Positions 11,315-19,145 of a stretch of 64,000 nt of DNA are shown here, piece by piece. Position 1 is the first letter of the stretch. Each line of letters opens with the position of its first letter. The translations under genes and the position numbers were made by a program. Source of the DNA: Phalacrocorax aristotelis (taxonomy: Eukaryota > Chordata > Aves > Suliformes > Phalacrocoracidae); contig NC_134280.1 of assembly GCF_949628215.1 (NCBI RefSeq), positions 44,852,621 to 44,916,620 on the forward strand, in the 5' to 3' direction. The notes beneath the pieces were generated by a model, which did no database searches, was not told where the DNA came from, and saw only the letters and a program-made list of their open reading frames with translations.

Positions 11315-11326
11315 CAATATGGCGGC
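11315..11326 (+). promoter_or_regulatory. YY1 consensus-like site (example)
   Basis: CAATATGGCGGC is an exact fit to the YY1 consensus CAANATGGCGGC. It also occurs at 24115-24126. Most units carry the near-match CAAGATGGC followed by TGCC or CGCC. YY1 is a zinc-finger activator, repressor and looping factor; occupancy here is untested. Confidence 0.45.
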
Positions 11327-12586
11327 CGTTGCAACGAAGTTCGCTTCCATAGCAACCAAGATGTTTACACTAGCAACCAAGTAGGCTGACCTAGCAACCA
11401 AGATGGCTGCCGTAGCAACCAGGATGGCTGCCCCTAGAAAACAAGATGGCAGCCATAGAAACAAAGACGGCTGCCATAGCAACCAAGATGGCAAACAGAA
11501 CAACCAACATGGCTTCTATAGCAACAAAGATGGCCGCCGTAGCAACTAAGGCGGTTGCCATAGCAACCAAGGTGGCCACCTTAGCAACAAAGGTGGCACC
11601 CTAGCAATCAGGCTGGCCACACTAACAACGCTAGATTCTTGCCAAAGCAACCAATATGGCGGCCGCAGCAACGAAGTTTGCTTCCATAGCAACCAAGATG
11701 GCTGCCATAGCAACCACGATGGCTGCCTTAGCAAACAAAATGACTATTCCTAGCAACCAAGATGGCCGCCCTAGCAACCAAGTTGTCTGCCATAGCAACC
11801 AAGGTGGCCTCCATAGCAACAAAGATGGCCGCCATAGCAACCAAGATGGCAACGCTAGCAACCAAGATGGCAACCCTACCATTCGAGATGGCTGCCATAG
11901 CAACCAAGTAGACAGGCAATCTAGCAAACAAAATTTCTGATCTGTTAACAAACAAGGCAATCTAGCAACCAAAATGGCTGCTATATTAACCAATATTGCA
12001 AACCTAGCAACAAGGTGGCCAGTTTAGCAACAAAGTTGGCTGCCATAGCAGCCAAGGTGGCCGCCCTAGCAAACAAGATTATAGCCATAGCAACCAAGGT
12101 GGCCGCCTTAGCAACAAATGTGGCACCCTAGCAACCAGGATGGCCACACTAACAACGCTAGATTCTTGCCAAAGCAACCAATATGACGGCCGTAGCAACG
12201 AAGTTTGTTTCCGTAGCAACCAAGATGTTTACACCAGCAACCAAGTCGTGTGACCTAGCAACCAAGATGGCTGCCCCTAGCAACCAAGATGGCTGCCCCT
12301 AGCAACCAAGATGGTCGCCCTAGCAACCAAGATTGCTGCCATAGCAGCCTAAATGGCCACTCTAGCAACCAAAATGGTTGCCATAGCAACCAAGATTGCG
12401 ACCCTAGCAACGAGGATGGCTGCCATAGCAACTAAGATGGCCAATATAGCAGCAAAGATGGCTGTTATAGCGACCAAAATGGCCACCCTAGCAACAAAGA
12501 CGGCTGCCATAGCAACCAAGATGGTTGCCATAGCAACCAAAATGGCTGCTGTAGCAACCAAGATGGATGCTGTAGCAACCAAGATA

Positions 12587-12600
12587 GTTGCTATAGCAAC
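12587..12600. promoter_or_regulatory. Perfect palindromic X-box-like site (example)
   Basis: GTTGCTATAGCAAC reads the same on both strands, a perfect inverted repeat of the RFX half-site AGCAAC. It occurs where a unit ending AGATAGTTGCTATA meets the next GCAACC, and it recurs in most higher-order repeat copies. Confidence 0.4.
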
Positions 12601-12620
12601 CAAGAAGGCGATCCTAGCAA

Positions 12621-12625
12621 CCAAG
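12621..12625. other. Target-site duplication, left copy (CCAAG)
   Basis: CCAAG immediately precedes the 5' LTR and is repeated at 19146-19150 directly after the 3' LTR. Removing the element and one copy restores an ordinary satellite unit, so the insertion is clean. Confidence 0.95.
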
Positions 12626-13123
12626 TGTGCTGGTTTTGGCTGAGAAGGGGTTAATTCTCCTCACTGTGGGGGTCAGCTACCTTTCCAGCTTCCCGCGCTC
12701 TGCCGCGTGGCGTGGCGGGGGGGCTGGGAGGGGCAGGGCCATGGTGGGGGTGGCTGACCCCGACTGGCCAATGGCAGGTTCATTCCATACCATGTGACAC
12801 CATGACCAGTATATTGAGGGGGGGGCAGTGGCAGCGCGGAGGCGGCGCGGCGTCGGGTCGGCGGGCGGCGAGCGGCTGCGGCGCGTGCGGTTTGTTCCGG
12901 CGGTTCGTTCCCCCTCTCTCCTCCCTTCCCCCCTCCCCCGGGGTTTTGCGCCTCTCGTTGTTCTCCTTTACATTGCATTTCTACTGTTGTTTCTTTTAAT
13001 TTTCATTATTAAACTGTTCTTATCCCAACCCACGAGCGTTACCCTTCTGATTCTCTCCCCCATCTACCGGTGGGGGAGTGAGCGAGCGGCTGTGTGGGGC
13101 TGAGCTGCCGCTAAACCACAACA
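12626..13123 (+). mobile_element. 5' LTR of the young provirus
   Basis: It runs from TGTGCTGG to CCACAACA, 498 bp. A TATA-like TATATT lies at 12810-12815, followed by a very GC- and CpG-rich stretch. The poly(A) signal ATTAAA is at 13008-13013, followed by a T/C-rich downstream element. U3, R and U5 limits are inferred from these signals. The low CpG decay in the GC-rich part fits recent insertion. Confidence 0.93.
12810..12815 (+). promoter_or_regulatory. TATA-like box in LTR
   Basis: TATATT precedes a G-run and the CpG-rich segment, about 200 nt upstream of the ATTAAA signal, a plausible core promoter placement. The same box is in the 3' LTR. Confidence 0.4.
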
Positions 13124-13130
13124 GTCTTTT

Positions 13131-13148
13131 TGGCGCCCAACGTGGGGC
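13131..13148 (+). promoter_or_regulatory. Primer binding site, tRNA-Lys(1,2) type
   Basis: TGGCGCCCAACGTGGGGC lies 7 nt after the LTR end and is complementary to the 3' 18 nt of tRNA-Lys(1,2), as in Mason-Pfizer type betaretroviruses. It would prime minus-strand synthesis. Confidence 0.85.
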
Positions 13149-13188
13149 TCAAGGGTTGGAGATAACAACAGCTGCTGGTCCCAGCACC

Positions 13189-15057
13189 ATGTTGTCCTTT
13201 TTGCAGTTGGTGTTAAAAATCGGTGTTGGTTGTTTGAGTCTGCTGTGTTCTGCTGTGATTAGTAATGTTTTGCCTACAAGATTTGTTATACAAACACTCG
13301 TTTTCAGCTTTATCTGGTATTTGGGGTTTTTGCTGAAACCGTTACTGTACTTCGGATACCACCTTGTTGAGGCAATTAGCAATTATACCTCCTCCTCTGA
13401 GAGATTTTATATGGAGGAAATACAGAATAATACCTTTGCAACTTTGTTCTATGATGTCTGTGCCTTTGTTACAACAACGTTTTTGTATCTTGAACATCCT
13501 TGGGTGGTTAAGGTGCACTTATTGTTAGTTTTTGGGCATGTTGTTTTGGTTTTGACTAAGCAACTTAAGAATATCACCCAGAAATCTGCCCCGAGGCTTG
13601 ATAGTTACGAGTGGCAGGGCATGTGGGATAGCATGGGCAAATACCTAGGGCAGTGGGCACCCCCAGTGTTTTGGAGTTTCACCCCCGAGCAAGTGCAGAA
13701 TCCTAAAAAACTAGTAGAATATTTGGAGAAAGTATGTTGTTACGCTGGGAACTCCAGAGAGACACAGATAACTGCAACGTGCTGGGGTCTGGCCCATGCA
13801 TACCGAGCCCTGCTCAACAGTATTCAGTGCCCCCAGGGGGAAGAGAATGTCTCTGAATTGAAATGCAAAGTGACTGGCACTGTAGACAATCCAGCCCTGA
13901 CAGCAGGCACTGCAGCCACTCAAACCCCCACAACAAGTACCGGAGCTAGCTCAGAAAATAAACCCGTACCAGTATCAGTTGCCCCCATACACAAGACGAA
14001 ATATTGGAAGCGGACATCAACTCGTTTAGAACGGGATGATGAAGAACCAGGGCCATCGCGGGGAGAGGAGGGAGAAGTAATAAATGAAATAGAGACCACC
14101 CGATCCCTGTCCTTAAGCGAGTTGCGAGATATGCGAAAAGATTATAGCCGTCGTTCAGGTGAGCACATTGTCACCTGGCTGCTCCGATGCTGGGATAATG
14201 GGGCCAGTAGCCTGGAACTAGAGGGAAAAGAAGCCAAACAATTGGGATCCCTTTCTGGGGAAGGGGGCGTTGACAAAGCAATTGGAAAAAAACCACAAGC
14301 CCTCAGCCTCTGGAGGCGACTCCTGTCTGGAGTGAAGGAAAGGTATCCCTTTAAAGAAGATGTTACATATCGCCCAGGAAAATGGACAACTATGGAGAAA
14401 GGCATCCAGTATCTAAGGGAATTAGCTGTGTTTGAGGTGATTTATGGTGACCTGGATGATCAACGGTCATCCAAAGATCCAGATGAAGCCGAGTGCACAC
14501 GACCCATGTGGCGGAAGTTTGTACGGAGCGCACCATCTTCGCATGCAAACTCATTGGCAGTGATGTCCTGGAAAGATGACGAGACACCAACGGTGGCAGA
14601 GGTGATAGATAGACTCCGGGATTATGACACAAATATCTCTTCCTCGCTTGTCTCTGCTGTGGAGAAACTATCCCAAGAGGTCCAGCAACTCAAAGAAGAT
14701 CTGTCCTACTCCCCACCTCGACAGAGCAGTGTCTCAGCTGTTAGGAATAAGCGTCCTTTGGCTCAAAGAAGGGGATACACACCACGGGCCACCCTATGGT
14801 TCTACCTGCGTGACCACGGAGAGGACATGATGAGGTGGGATGGCAAGCCTACTTCGACCCTACAGGCACGAGTACATGAACTGCAAGGAAGAACAGTCAC
14901 TCAGGGAGGCTCTTCCAGGAAAGCTGCTGCTCCAGTTTCCAGCGAGCAAGTCCCCAGACAGAGGAGTAGAAGCGCAGATTTTATTTCTAAGTGTAATAGA
15001 GGGACTCCTGATTCACATTTACAGGAAGTGAGTTGTGACTGCCATGATCAGGACTAG
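13189..15057 (+). CDS. gag: ERV-L-like Gag with hydrophobic N terminus
   Basis: 622 codons, ending in UAG. The start is taken at 13189 (GCACCATGT), just after the primer binding site; an in-frame upstream ATG at 13078 lies inside the LTR and is unlikely. Residues about 4-28, 32-60, 82-101 and 106-122 are strongly hydrophobic and look like membrane segments, and there is no Gly2 for myristoylation. A low-complexity polar stretch follows (about 230-300). Then comes a capsid-like region, about 305-480, containing GEHIVTWLLRCWDNGA, wording I associate with ERV-L Gag and the Fv1 family. A short coiled coil (about 488-506) and a basic tail complete the protein. No CCHC zinc knuckle is visible. Gag would assemble the particle core. 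The frame has no breaks. The N-terminal segments are unusual for Gag and could instead be a separate accessory domain. Confidence 0.85.
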   Translation: MLSFLQLVLKIGVGCLSLLCSAVISNVLPTRFVIQTLVFSFIWYLGFLLKPLLYFGYHLVEAISNYTSSSERFYMEEIQNNTFATLFYDVCAFVTTTFLYLEHPWVVKVHLLLVFGHVVLVLTKQLKNITQKSAPRLDSYEWQGMWDSMGKYLGQWAPPVFWSFTPEQVQNPKKLVEYLEKVCCYAGNSRETQITATCWGLAHAYRALLNSIQCPQGEENVSELKCKVTGTVDNPALTAGTAATQTPTTSTGASSENKPVPVSVAPIHKTKYWKRTSTRLERDDEEPGPSRGEEGEVINEIETTRSLSLSELRDMRKDYSRRSGEHIVTWLLRCWDNGASSLELEGKEAKQLGSLSGEGGVDKAIGKKPQALSLWRRLLSGVKERYPFKEDVTYRPGKWTTMEKGIQYLRELAVFEVIYGDLDDQRSSKDPDEAECTRPMWRKFVRSAPSSHANSLAVMSWKDDETPTVAEVIDRLRDYDTNISSSLVSAVEKLSQEVQQLKEDLSYSPPRQSSVSAVRNKRPLAQRRGYTPRATLWFYLRDHGEDMMRWDGKPTSTLQARVHELQGRTVTQGGSSRKAAAPVSSEQVPRQRSRSADFISKCNRGTPDSHLQEVSCDCHDQD

Positions 15058-15085
15058 AGGGGCCCTGCCTCCAGCCGGGTGGAGG
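15055..15085 (+). promoter_or_regulatory. Predicted gag-pol stop-codon readthrough element
   Basis: The gag stop UAG (15055-15057) is in the same frame as pol, with no intervening stop. Ten nt downstream, CCTCCA (15068-15073) and TGGAGG (15080-15085) can form a perfect 6-bp stem around the loop GCCGGG. A structured element shortly after an in-frame UAG is how gammaretroviruses make Gag-Pol. Function here is inferred; a pseudoknot with the downstream CCGGGC is possible but weak. Confidence 0.6.
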
Positions 15086-18000
15086 AAAGGGATAACCGGG
15101 CTTACTGGACTGTGTGGATCCGATGGCCTGGCACGTCCGACCCACAGGAGTATAAAGCTTTAGTGGACACCGGCGCACAGTGCACCTTAATGCCATCAAA
15201 CTATATAGGGGCAGAACCCATCAGCATTGCTGGAGTGACAGGGGGATCTCAAGAGCTAACTGTATTGGAGGCCGAAGTGAGCCTAACTGGCAATGAGTGG
15301 CAGAAGCACCCCATTGTGACTGGCCCAGAGGCTCCGTGCATCCTTGGTATAGACTACCTCAGGAGAGGGTATTTCAAGGACCCAAAAGGTTACAAGTGGG
15401 CTTTTGGTGTAGCTGCCTTGGAGACGGAGGAAACTGAACAGCTGTCTACCTTGCCCGGTCTCTCAAAGGACCCTTCTGTGGTGGGGTTGCTGAAGGTCAA
15501 AGAACAACAGGTGCCAATCGCCACCACAACAGTGCACCGGCGGCAATATCGCACCAACAGAGACTCTCTGATCCCCATCCATAAACTCATTCACCAACTG
15601 AGGAGCCAAGGAGTCATCAGTAAGACCCACTCACCCTTTAACAGTCCCATATGGCCAGTCCGGAAGTCTAATGGAGAGTGGAGACTAACAGTAGACTATC
15701 GTGGCCTGAATGAAGTCACTCCACCGTTGAGTGCTGCTGTGCCAGACATGCTAGAACTTCAATACGAACTGGAGTCAAAGGCGGCCAAGTGGTATGCCAC
15801 AATTGATATTGCTAATGCATTCTTCTCAATCCCTCTGGCAGCAGAGTGCAGGCCACAGTTTGCTTTCACATGGAGGGGCGTCCAGTACACCTGGAATCGA
15901 CTGCCCCAGGGGTGGAAACACAGTCCTACCATTTGCCATGGACTGATTCAGACTGTACTGGAACAGGGAGAACCTCCAGAACACCTTCAATACATTGATG
16001 ACATCATTGTGTGGGGCAGCACAGCAGAAGAAGTTTTTGAGAAAGGTGAGAAAATAGTCCAAATCCTTCTGAAAGCTGGTTTTGCCATAAAACAAAGTAA
16101 GGTGAAGGGACCTGCACGAGCAATCCAGTTCTTAGGAATTAAATGGCAAGACGGTCGTCGTCAGATTCCAATGGATGTGATCAACAAAATAGCAGCCATG
16201 TCTCCACCAACTAGCAAAAAGGAAACACAAGCTTTCTTGGGCGTTGTGGGTTTTTGGAGAATGCATATTCCAAATTACAGTCTGATCGTGAGCCCTCTCT
16301 ATCAAGTGACCCGGAAAAAGAATGATTTCAAATGGGGCCCTGAGCAACGACAAGCCTTTGAACAGATTAAACGAGAAATAGTCCATGCAGTAGCTCTTGG
16401 GCCAGTCCGGGCAGGACAAGATGTAAAAAATGTGCTCTACACTGCAGCCGGGGAGAATGGCCCTACGTGGAGCCTCTGGCAGAAAGCACCTGGGGAGACC
16501 CGGGGTCGACCCCTAGGGTTTTGGAGTCGGGGATACAGAGGGTCTGAAGCCCGCTATACTCCAACTGAAAAAGAGATATTGGCAGCATATGAAGGGGTTC
16601 GAGCTGCTTCAGAAGTGGTTGGTACTGAAGCACAGTTGCTCCTGGCACCCCGACTGCCAGTGCTGGGCTGGATGTTCAAAGGAAACATCCCCTCTACACA
16701 CCATGCAACTGATGCTACGTGGAGTAAATGGGTTGCACTGATCACCCAGCGGGCTCGAGTAGGAAACCCCAGTCGCCCAGGAATCTTGGAAGTGATTATG
16801 GACTGGCCAGAAGGCAAAGATTTTGGATTATCACCAGAGGAGGAGGTGACACGTGCTGAAGAAGCCCCACTGTATAACAAACTGCTAGAAGATGAGAAGC
16901 AATATGCCCTGTTCACTGATGGGTCCTGTCGCCTTGTGGGAAAGCACCGGAGATGGAAGGCTGCTGTATGGAGTCCTACACGACAAGTAGCAGAAACTGC
17001 TGAAGGAGAAGGTGAATCGAGCCAGTTTGCAGAGGTAAAGGCCATCCAGCTGGCCTTAGACATCGCTGAACGGGAAAAGTGGCCAGTGCTCTATCTCTAT
17101 ACTGACTCCTGGATGGTGGCAAATGCCTTGTGGGGCTGGCTGCAGCAATGGAAGCAAAGCAACTGGCAGCGCAGAGGCAAACCCATCTGGGCTGCCACAT
17201 TGTGGCAAGATATTGCTGCCCGGGTAGAGAAACTGGTTGTAAAGGTACGGCATGTGGATGCTCACGTCCCCAAGAGTCGGGCCACTGAAGAACATCGAAA
17301 CAACCAGCAGGTAGATCGGGCTGCCAAGATTGAAGTGGCTGAGGTGGATCTGGACTGGCAGCATAAGGGTGAACTATTTCTAGCTCGGTGGGCCCATGAC
17401 ACCTCAGGCCATCAAGGGAGAGATGCAACATACAGGTGGGCTCGTGATCGAGGGGTGGACTTGACCATGGATATTATTGCACAGGTTATCCACGAATGTG
17501 ACACATGCGCTGCAATCAAGCAAGCGAAGCGGGTAAAGCCTCTGTGGTATGGGGGACGATGGCTGAAATATAAATATGGGGAGGCCTGGCAAATTGACTA
17601 TATCACACTCCCACAGACCCGCCAAGGCAAGCGCCATGTGCTTACAATGGTAGAAACAACGACTGGCTGGCTGGAAACATATCCTGTCCCCCACGCCACT
17701 GCCCGGAACACTATCCTGGGTCTTGAGAAACAAGTCCTGTGGCGACATGGCACCCCAGAGAGGATTGAGTCAGACAATGGGACTCATTTCCGAAATAGCC
17801 TCATAGACACCTGGGCCAAAGAGCACGGCATTGAGTGGGTGTATCACATCCCCTATCACGCACCAGCCTCTGGGAAAATTGAAAGGTACAATGGACTGTT
17901 AAAAACCACACTGAGAGCAATGGGGGGTGGGACATTCAAGCACTGGGATACACATTTAGCAAAAGCCACGTGGTTAGTCAACACGAGGGGATCTGCCAAG

Positions 18001-18243
18001 CGAGCTGGCCCTGCCCAGTCAGAAATCCTACATACTGTGGAAGGGGATAGAGTCCCTGTAGTGCACAGAAAAAGTATGCTGGGCAAAACAGTCTGGGTTC
18101 TTCCTGCCTCTGGCAAAGGCAAACCCATTCGTGGGATTGTTTTTGCTCGAGGACCTGGGTGCACTTGGTGGGTGATGCGGGAGGATGGAGAAATCCGATG
18201 TGTGCCTCAAGGGGATTTGATTTTGGGTGAAAACAGTCAATGA
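15058..18243 (+). CDS. pol: Pol polyprotein: protease, RT, RNase H, integrase
   Basis: 1061 codons, open throughout and in frame with gag after UAG. Numbering is from 15058. The aspartic protease has DTGA at residue 37 and a later ILGIDYL. Reverse transcriptase has NGEWRLTVDYRGLN, YATIDIANAFFSIP and the YIDD box at 312-315. RNase H has the acidic quartet D621 (TDGS), E659, D683 (TDSW) and D753. Integrase has zinc ligands H780, H785, C814 and C817, then D847, D906 and E942, the last two with exactly 35 residues between them, followed by a short C-terminal domain. All key catalytic residues are present. No dUTPase domain is evident, although mammalian ERV-L pol often has one. Most likely expressed only as Gag-Pol by readthrough, because no convincing ATG opens the frame. 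It is the intact homologue of the remnant at 6489-9203. Confidence 0.95.
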   Translation, partial: RGPASSRVEERDNRAYWTVWIRWPGTSDPQEYKALVDTGAQCTLMPSNYIGAEPISIAGVTGGSQELTVLEAEVSLTGNEWQKHPIVTGPEAPCILGIDYLRRGYFKDPKGYKWAFGVAALETEETEQLSTLPGLSKDPSVVGLLKVKEQQVPIATTTVHRRQYRTNRDSLIPIHKLIHQLRSQGVISKTHSPFNSPIWPVRKSNGEWRLTVDYRGLNEVTPPLSAAVPDMLELQYELESKAAKWYATIDIANAFFSIPLAAECRPQFAFTWRGVQYTWNRLPQGWKHSPTICHGLIQTVLEQGEPPEHLQYIDDIIVWGSTAEEVFEKGEKIVQILLKAGFAIKQSKVKGPARAIQFLGIKWQDGRRQIPMDVINKIAAMSPPTSKKETQAFLGVVGFWRMHIPNYSLIVSPLYQVTRKKNDFKWGPEQRQAFEQIKREIVHAVALGPVRAGQDVKNVLYTAAGENGPTWSLWQKAPGETRGRPLGFWSRGYRGSEARYTPTEKEILAAYEGVRAASEVVGTEAQLLLAPRLPVLGWMFKGNIPSTHHATDATWSKWVALITQRARVGNPSRPGILEVIMDWPEGKDFGLSPEEEVTRAEEAPLYNKLLEDEKQYALFTDGSCRLVGKHRRWKAAVWSPTRQVAETAEGEGESSQFAEVKAIQLALDIAEREKWPVLYLYTDSWMVANALWGWLQQWKQSNWQRRGKPIWAATLWQDIAARVEKLVVKVRHVDAHVPKSRATEEHRNNQQVDRAAKIEVAEVDLDWQHKGELFLARWAHDTSGHQGRDATYRWARDRGVDLTMDIIAQVIHECDTCAAIKQAKRVKPLWYGGRWLKYKYGEAWQIDYITLPQTRQGKRHVLTMVETTTGWLETYPVPHATARNTILGLEKQVLWRHGTPERIESDNGTHFRNSLIDTWAKEHGIEWVYHIPYHAPASGKIERYNGLLKTTLRAMGGGTFKHWDTHLAKATWLVNTRGSAKRAGPAQSEILHTVEGDRVPVVHRKSMLGKTVWVLPASGKGKPIRGIVFARGPGCTWWVMREDGEIRCVPQGDLILGENSQ

Positions 18244-18647
18244 ACTGAATGGCACAATGTGAACTGCTATATAATACTGTGTGTCACCTCTGTGTTGTAT
18301 CAATGATATCAGAGTACGAGCCTCCCAACCCATGGAAGATCAACTATGAAACAAGCCGTGCAGCAGTGATGGAACGATGACTGACTCGGTATGCAGCAAC
18401 CCAACGCCACACACCATCTCTCCCACCCGGAAAGACTGATACAACAGATGGAGCCCAGAGTCATGGACTGCGTGAACTCAATGGACATTTTAATGGACAT
18501 TTTACAGGGAAGATCCATGAACTAAGGGAATGATGTCTGTGTATTATGTTAAAGGATGGGAAGGGGAGGGGTGGTGGTTGGTACGGTTGTATTGCATCAT
18601 ATGGGACCTGGGCATGGTGTAAATGGTATGGAATAAGGGGTGGAGAA
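18244..18647 (+). other. 3' noncoding region and polypurine tract of the provirus
   Basis: There is no env frame between the pol stop and the 3' LTR. The segment ends in AATAAGGGGTGGAGAA, the polypurine tract that primes plus-strand synthesis, directly before TGTGCTGG. The rest resembles 9204-9661. Confidence 0.85.
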
Positions 18648-19145
18648 TGTGCTGGTTTTGGCTGAGAAGGGGTTAATTCTCCTCACTGTGGGGGTCAGCT
18701 ACCTTTCCAGCTTCCCGCGCTCTGCCGCGTGGCGTGGCGGGGGGGCTGGGAGGGGCAGGGCCATGGTGGGGGCGGCTGACCCCGACTGGCCAATGGCAGG
18801 TTCATTCCATACCATGTGACACCATGACCAGTATATTGAGGGGGGGGCAGTGGCAGCGCGGAGGCGGCGCGGCGTCGGGTCGGCGGGCGGCGAGCGGCTG
18901 CGGCGCGTGCGGTTTGTTCCGGCGGTTCGTTCCACCTCTCCCCTCCCTTCCCCCCTCCCCCGGGGTTTTGCGCCTCTCGTTGTTCTCCTTTACATTGCAT
19001 TTCTACTGTTGTTTCTTTTAATTTTCATTATTAAACTGTTCTTATCCCAACCCACGAGCGTTACCCTTCTGATTCTCTCCCCCATCTACCGGTGGGGGAG
19101 TGAGCGAGCGGCTGTGTGGGGCTGAGCTGCCGCTAAACCATAACA
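18648..19145 (+). mobile_element. 3' LTR of the young provirus
   Basis: 498 bp, the same length as the 5' LTR, with four differences noted: T/C in the GGGGGTGGCTG segment, two changes in the CCCCTCTCTCC segment, and C/T in the terminal CCACAACA versus CCATAACA. TG...CA ends are intact, and it is followed by CCAAG. Confidence 0.95.

Larger units (their letters stand above)
10266..12625. repeat. 21-bp satellite array between the two ERVs
   Basis: About 110 units. The left half is diverged and disordered. From about 11280 the higher-order marker (a diverged 22-mer starting ACAACGCTAG and ending TTGCCAAA) appears near 11283, 11619 and 12146, so ordering increases rightwards. The block is cut at CCAAG by insertion of the young provirus. 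Open frames here only reflect the 7-codon period. Confidence 0.95.
12626..19145 (+). mobile_element. Young, structurally complete ERV-L-like provirus
   Basis: In order the element has a 498-bp LTR, primer binding site, gag, pol, short noncoding region, polypurine tract and 498-bp LTR, 6520 bp in all. The pentamer CCAAG is present on both sides (12621-12625 and 19146-19150), a perfect 5-bp target duplication inside a satellite unit. The two LTRs differ at four positions by my count (about 0.8%). At an assumed avian neutral rate near 2e-9 per site per year this is about 2 million years; the rate is an assumption. Both long frames are uninterrupted. There is no env, as is usual for ERV-L elements that amplify inside the cell. 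Assignment to ERV-L (class III) rests on the gag capsid wording and pol character. Confidence 0.95.

Noticed and set aside
12673..13103. GC-rich frames within the LTRs (around 12673-13103 and 18695-19125)
   Set aside because: They are duplicated in both LTRs, lie over promoter and poly(A) signals, and have no recognisable protein character.
13078..13188. Upstream ATG at 13078 as the gag start
   Set aside because: It lies inside the LTR and the reading would run through the primer binding site. The ATG at 13189 is in a better context directly after the leader.
18244..18647. Possible env gene
   Set aside because: Only about 400 bp lie between the pol stop and the LTR, with no frame of useful length or signal peptide.
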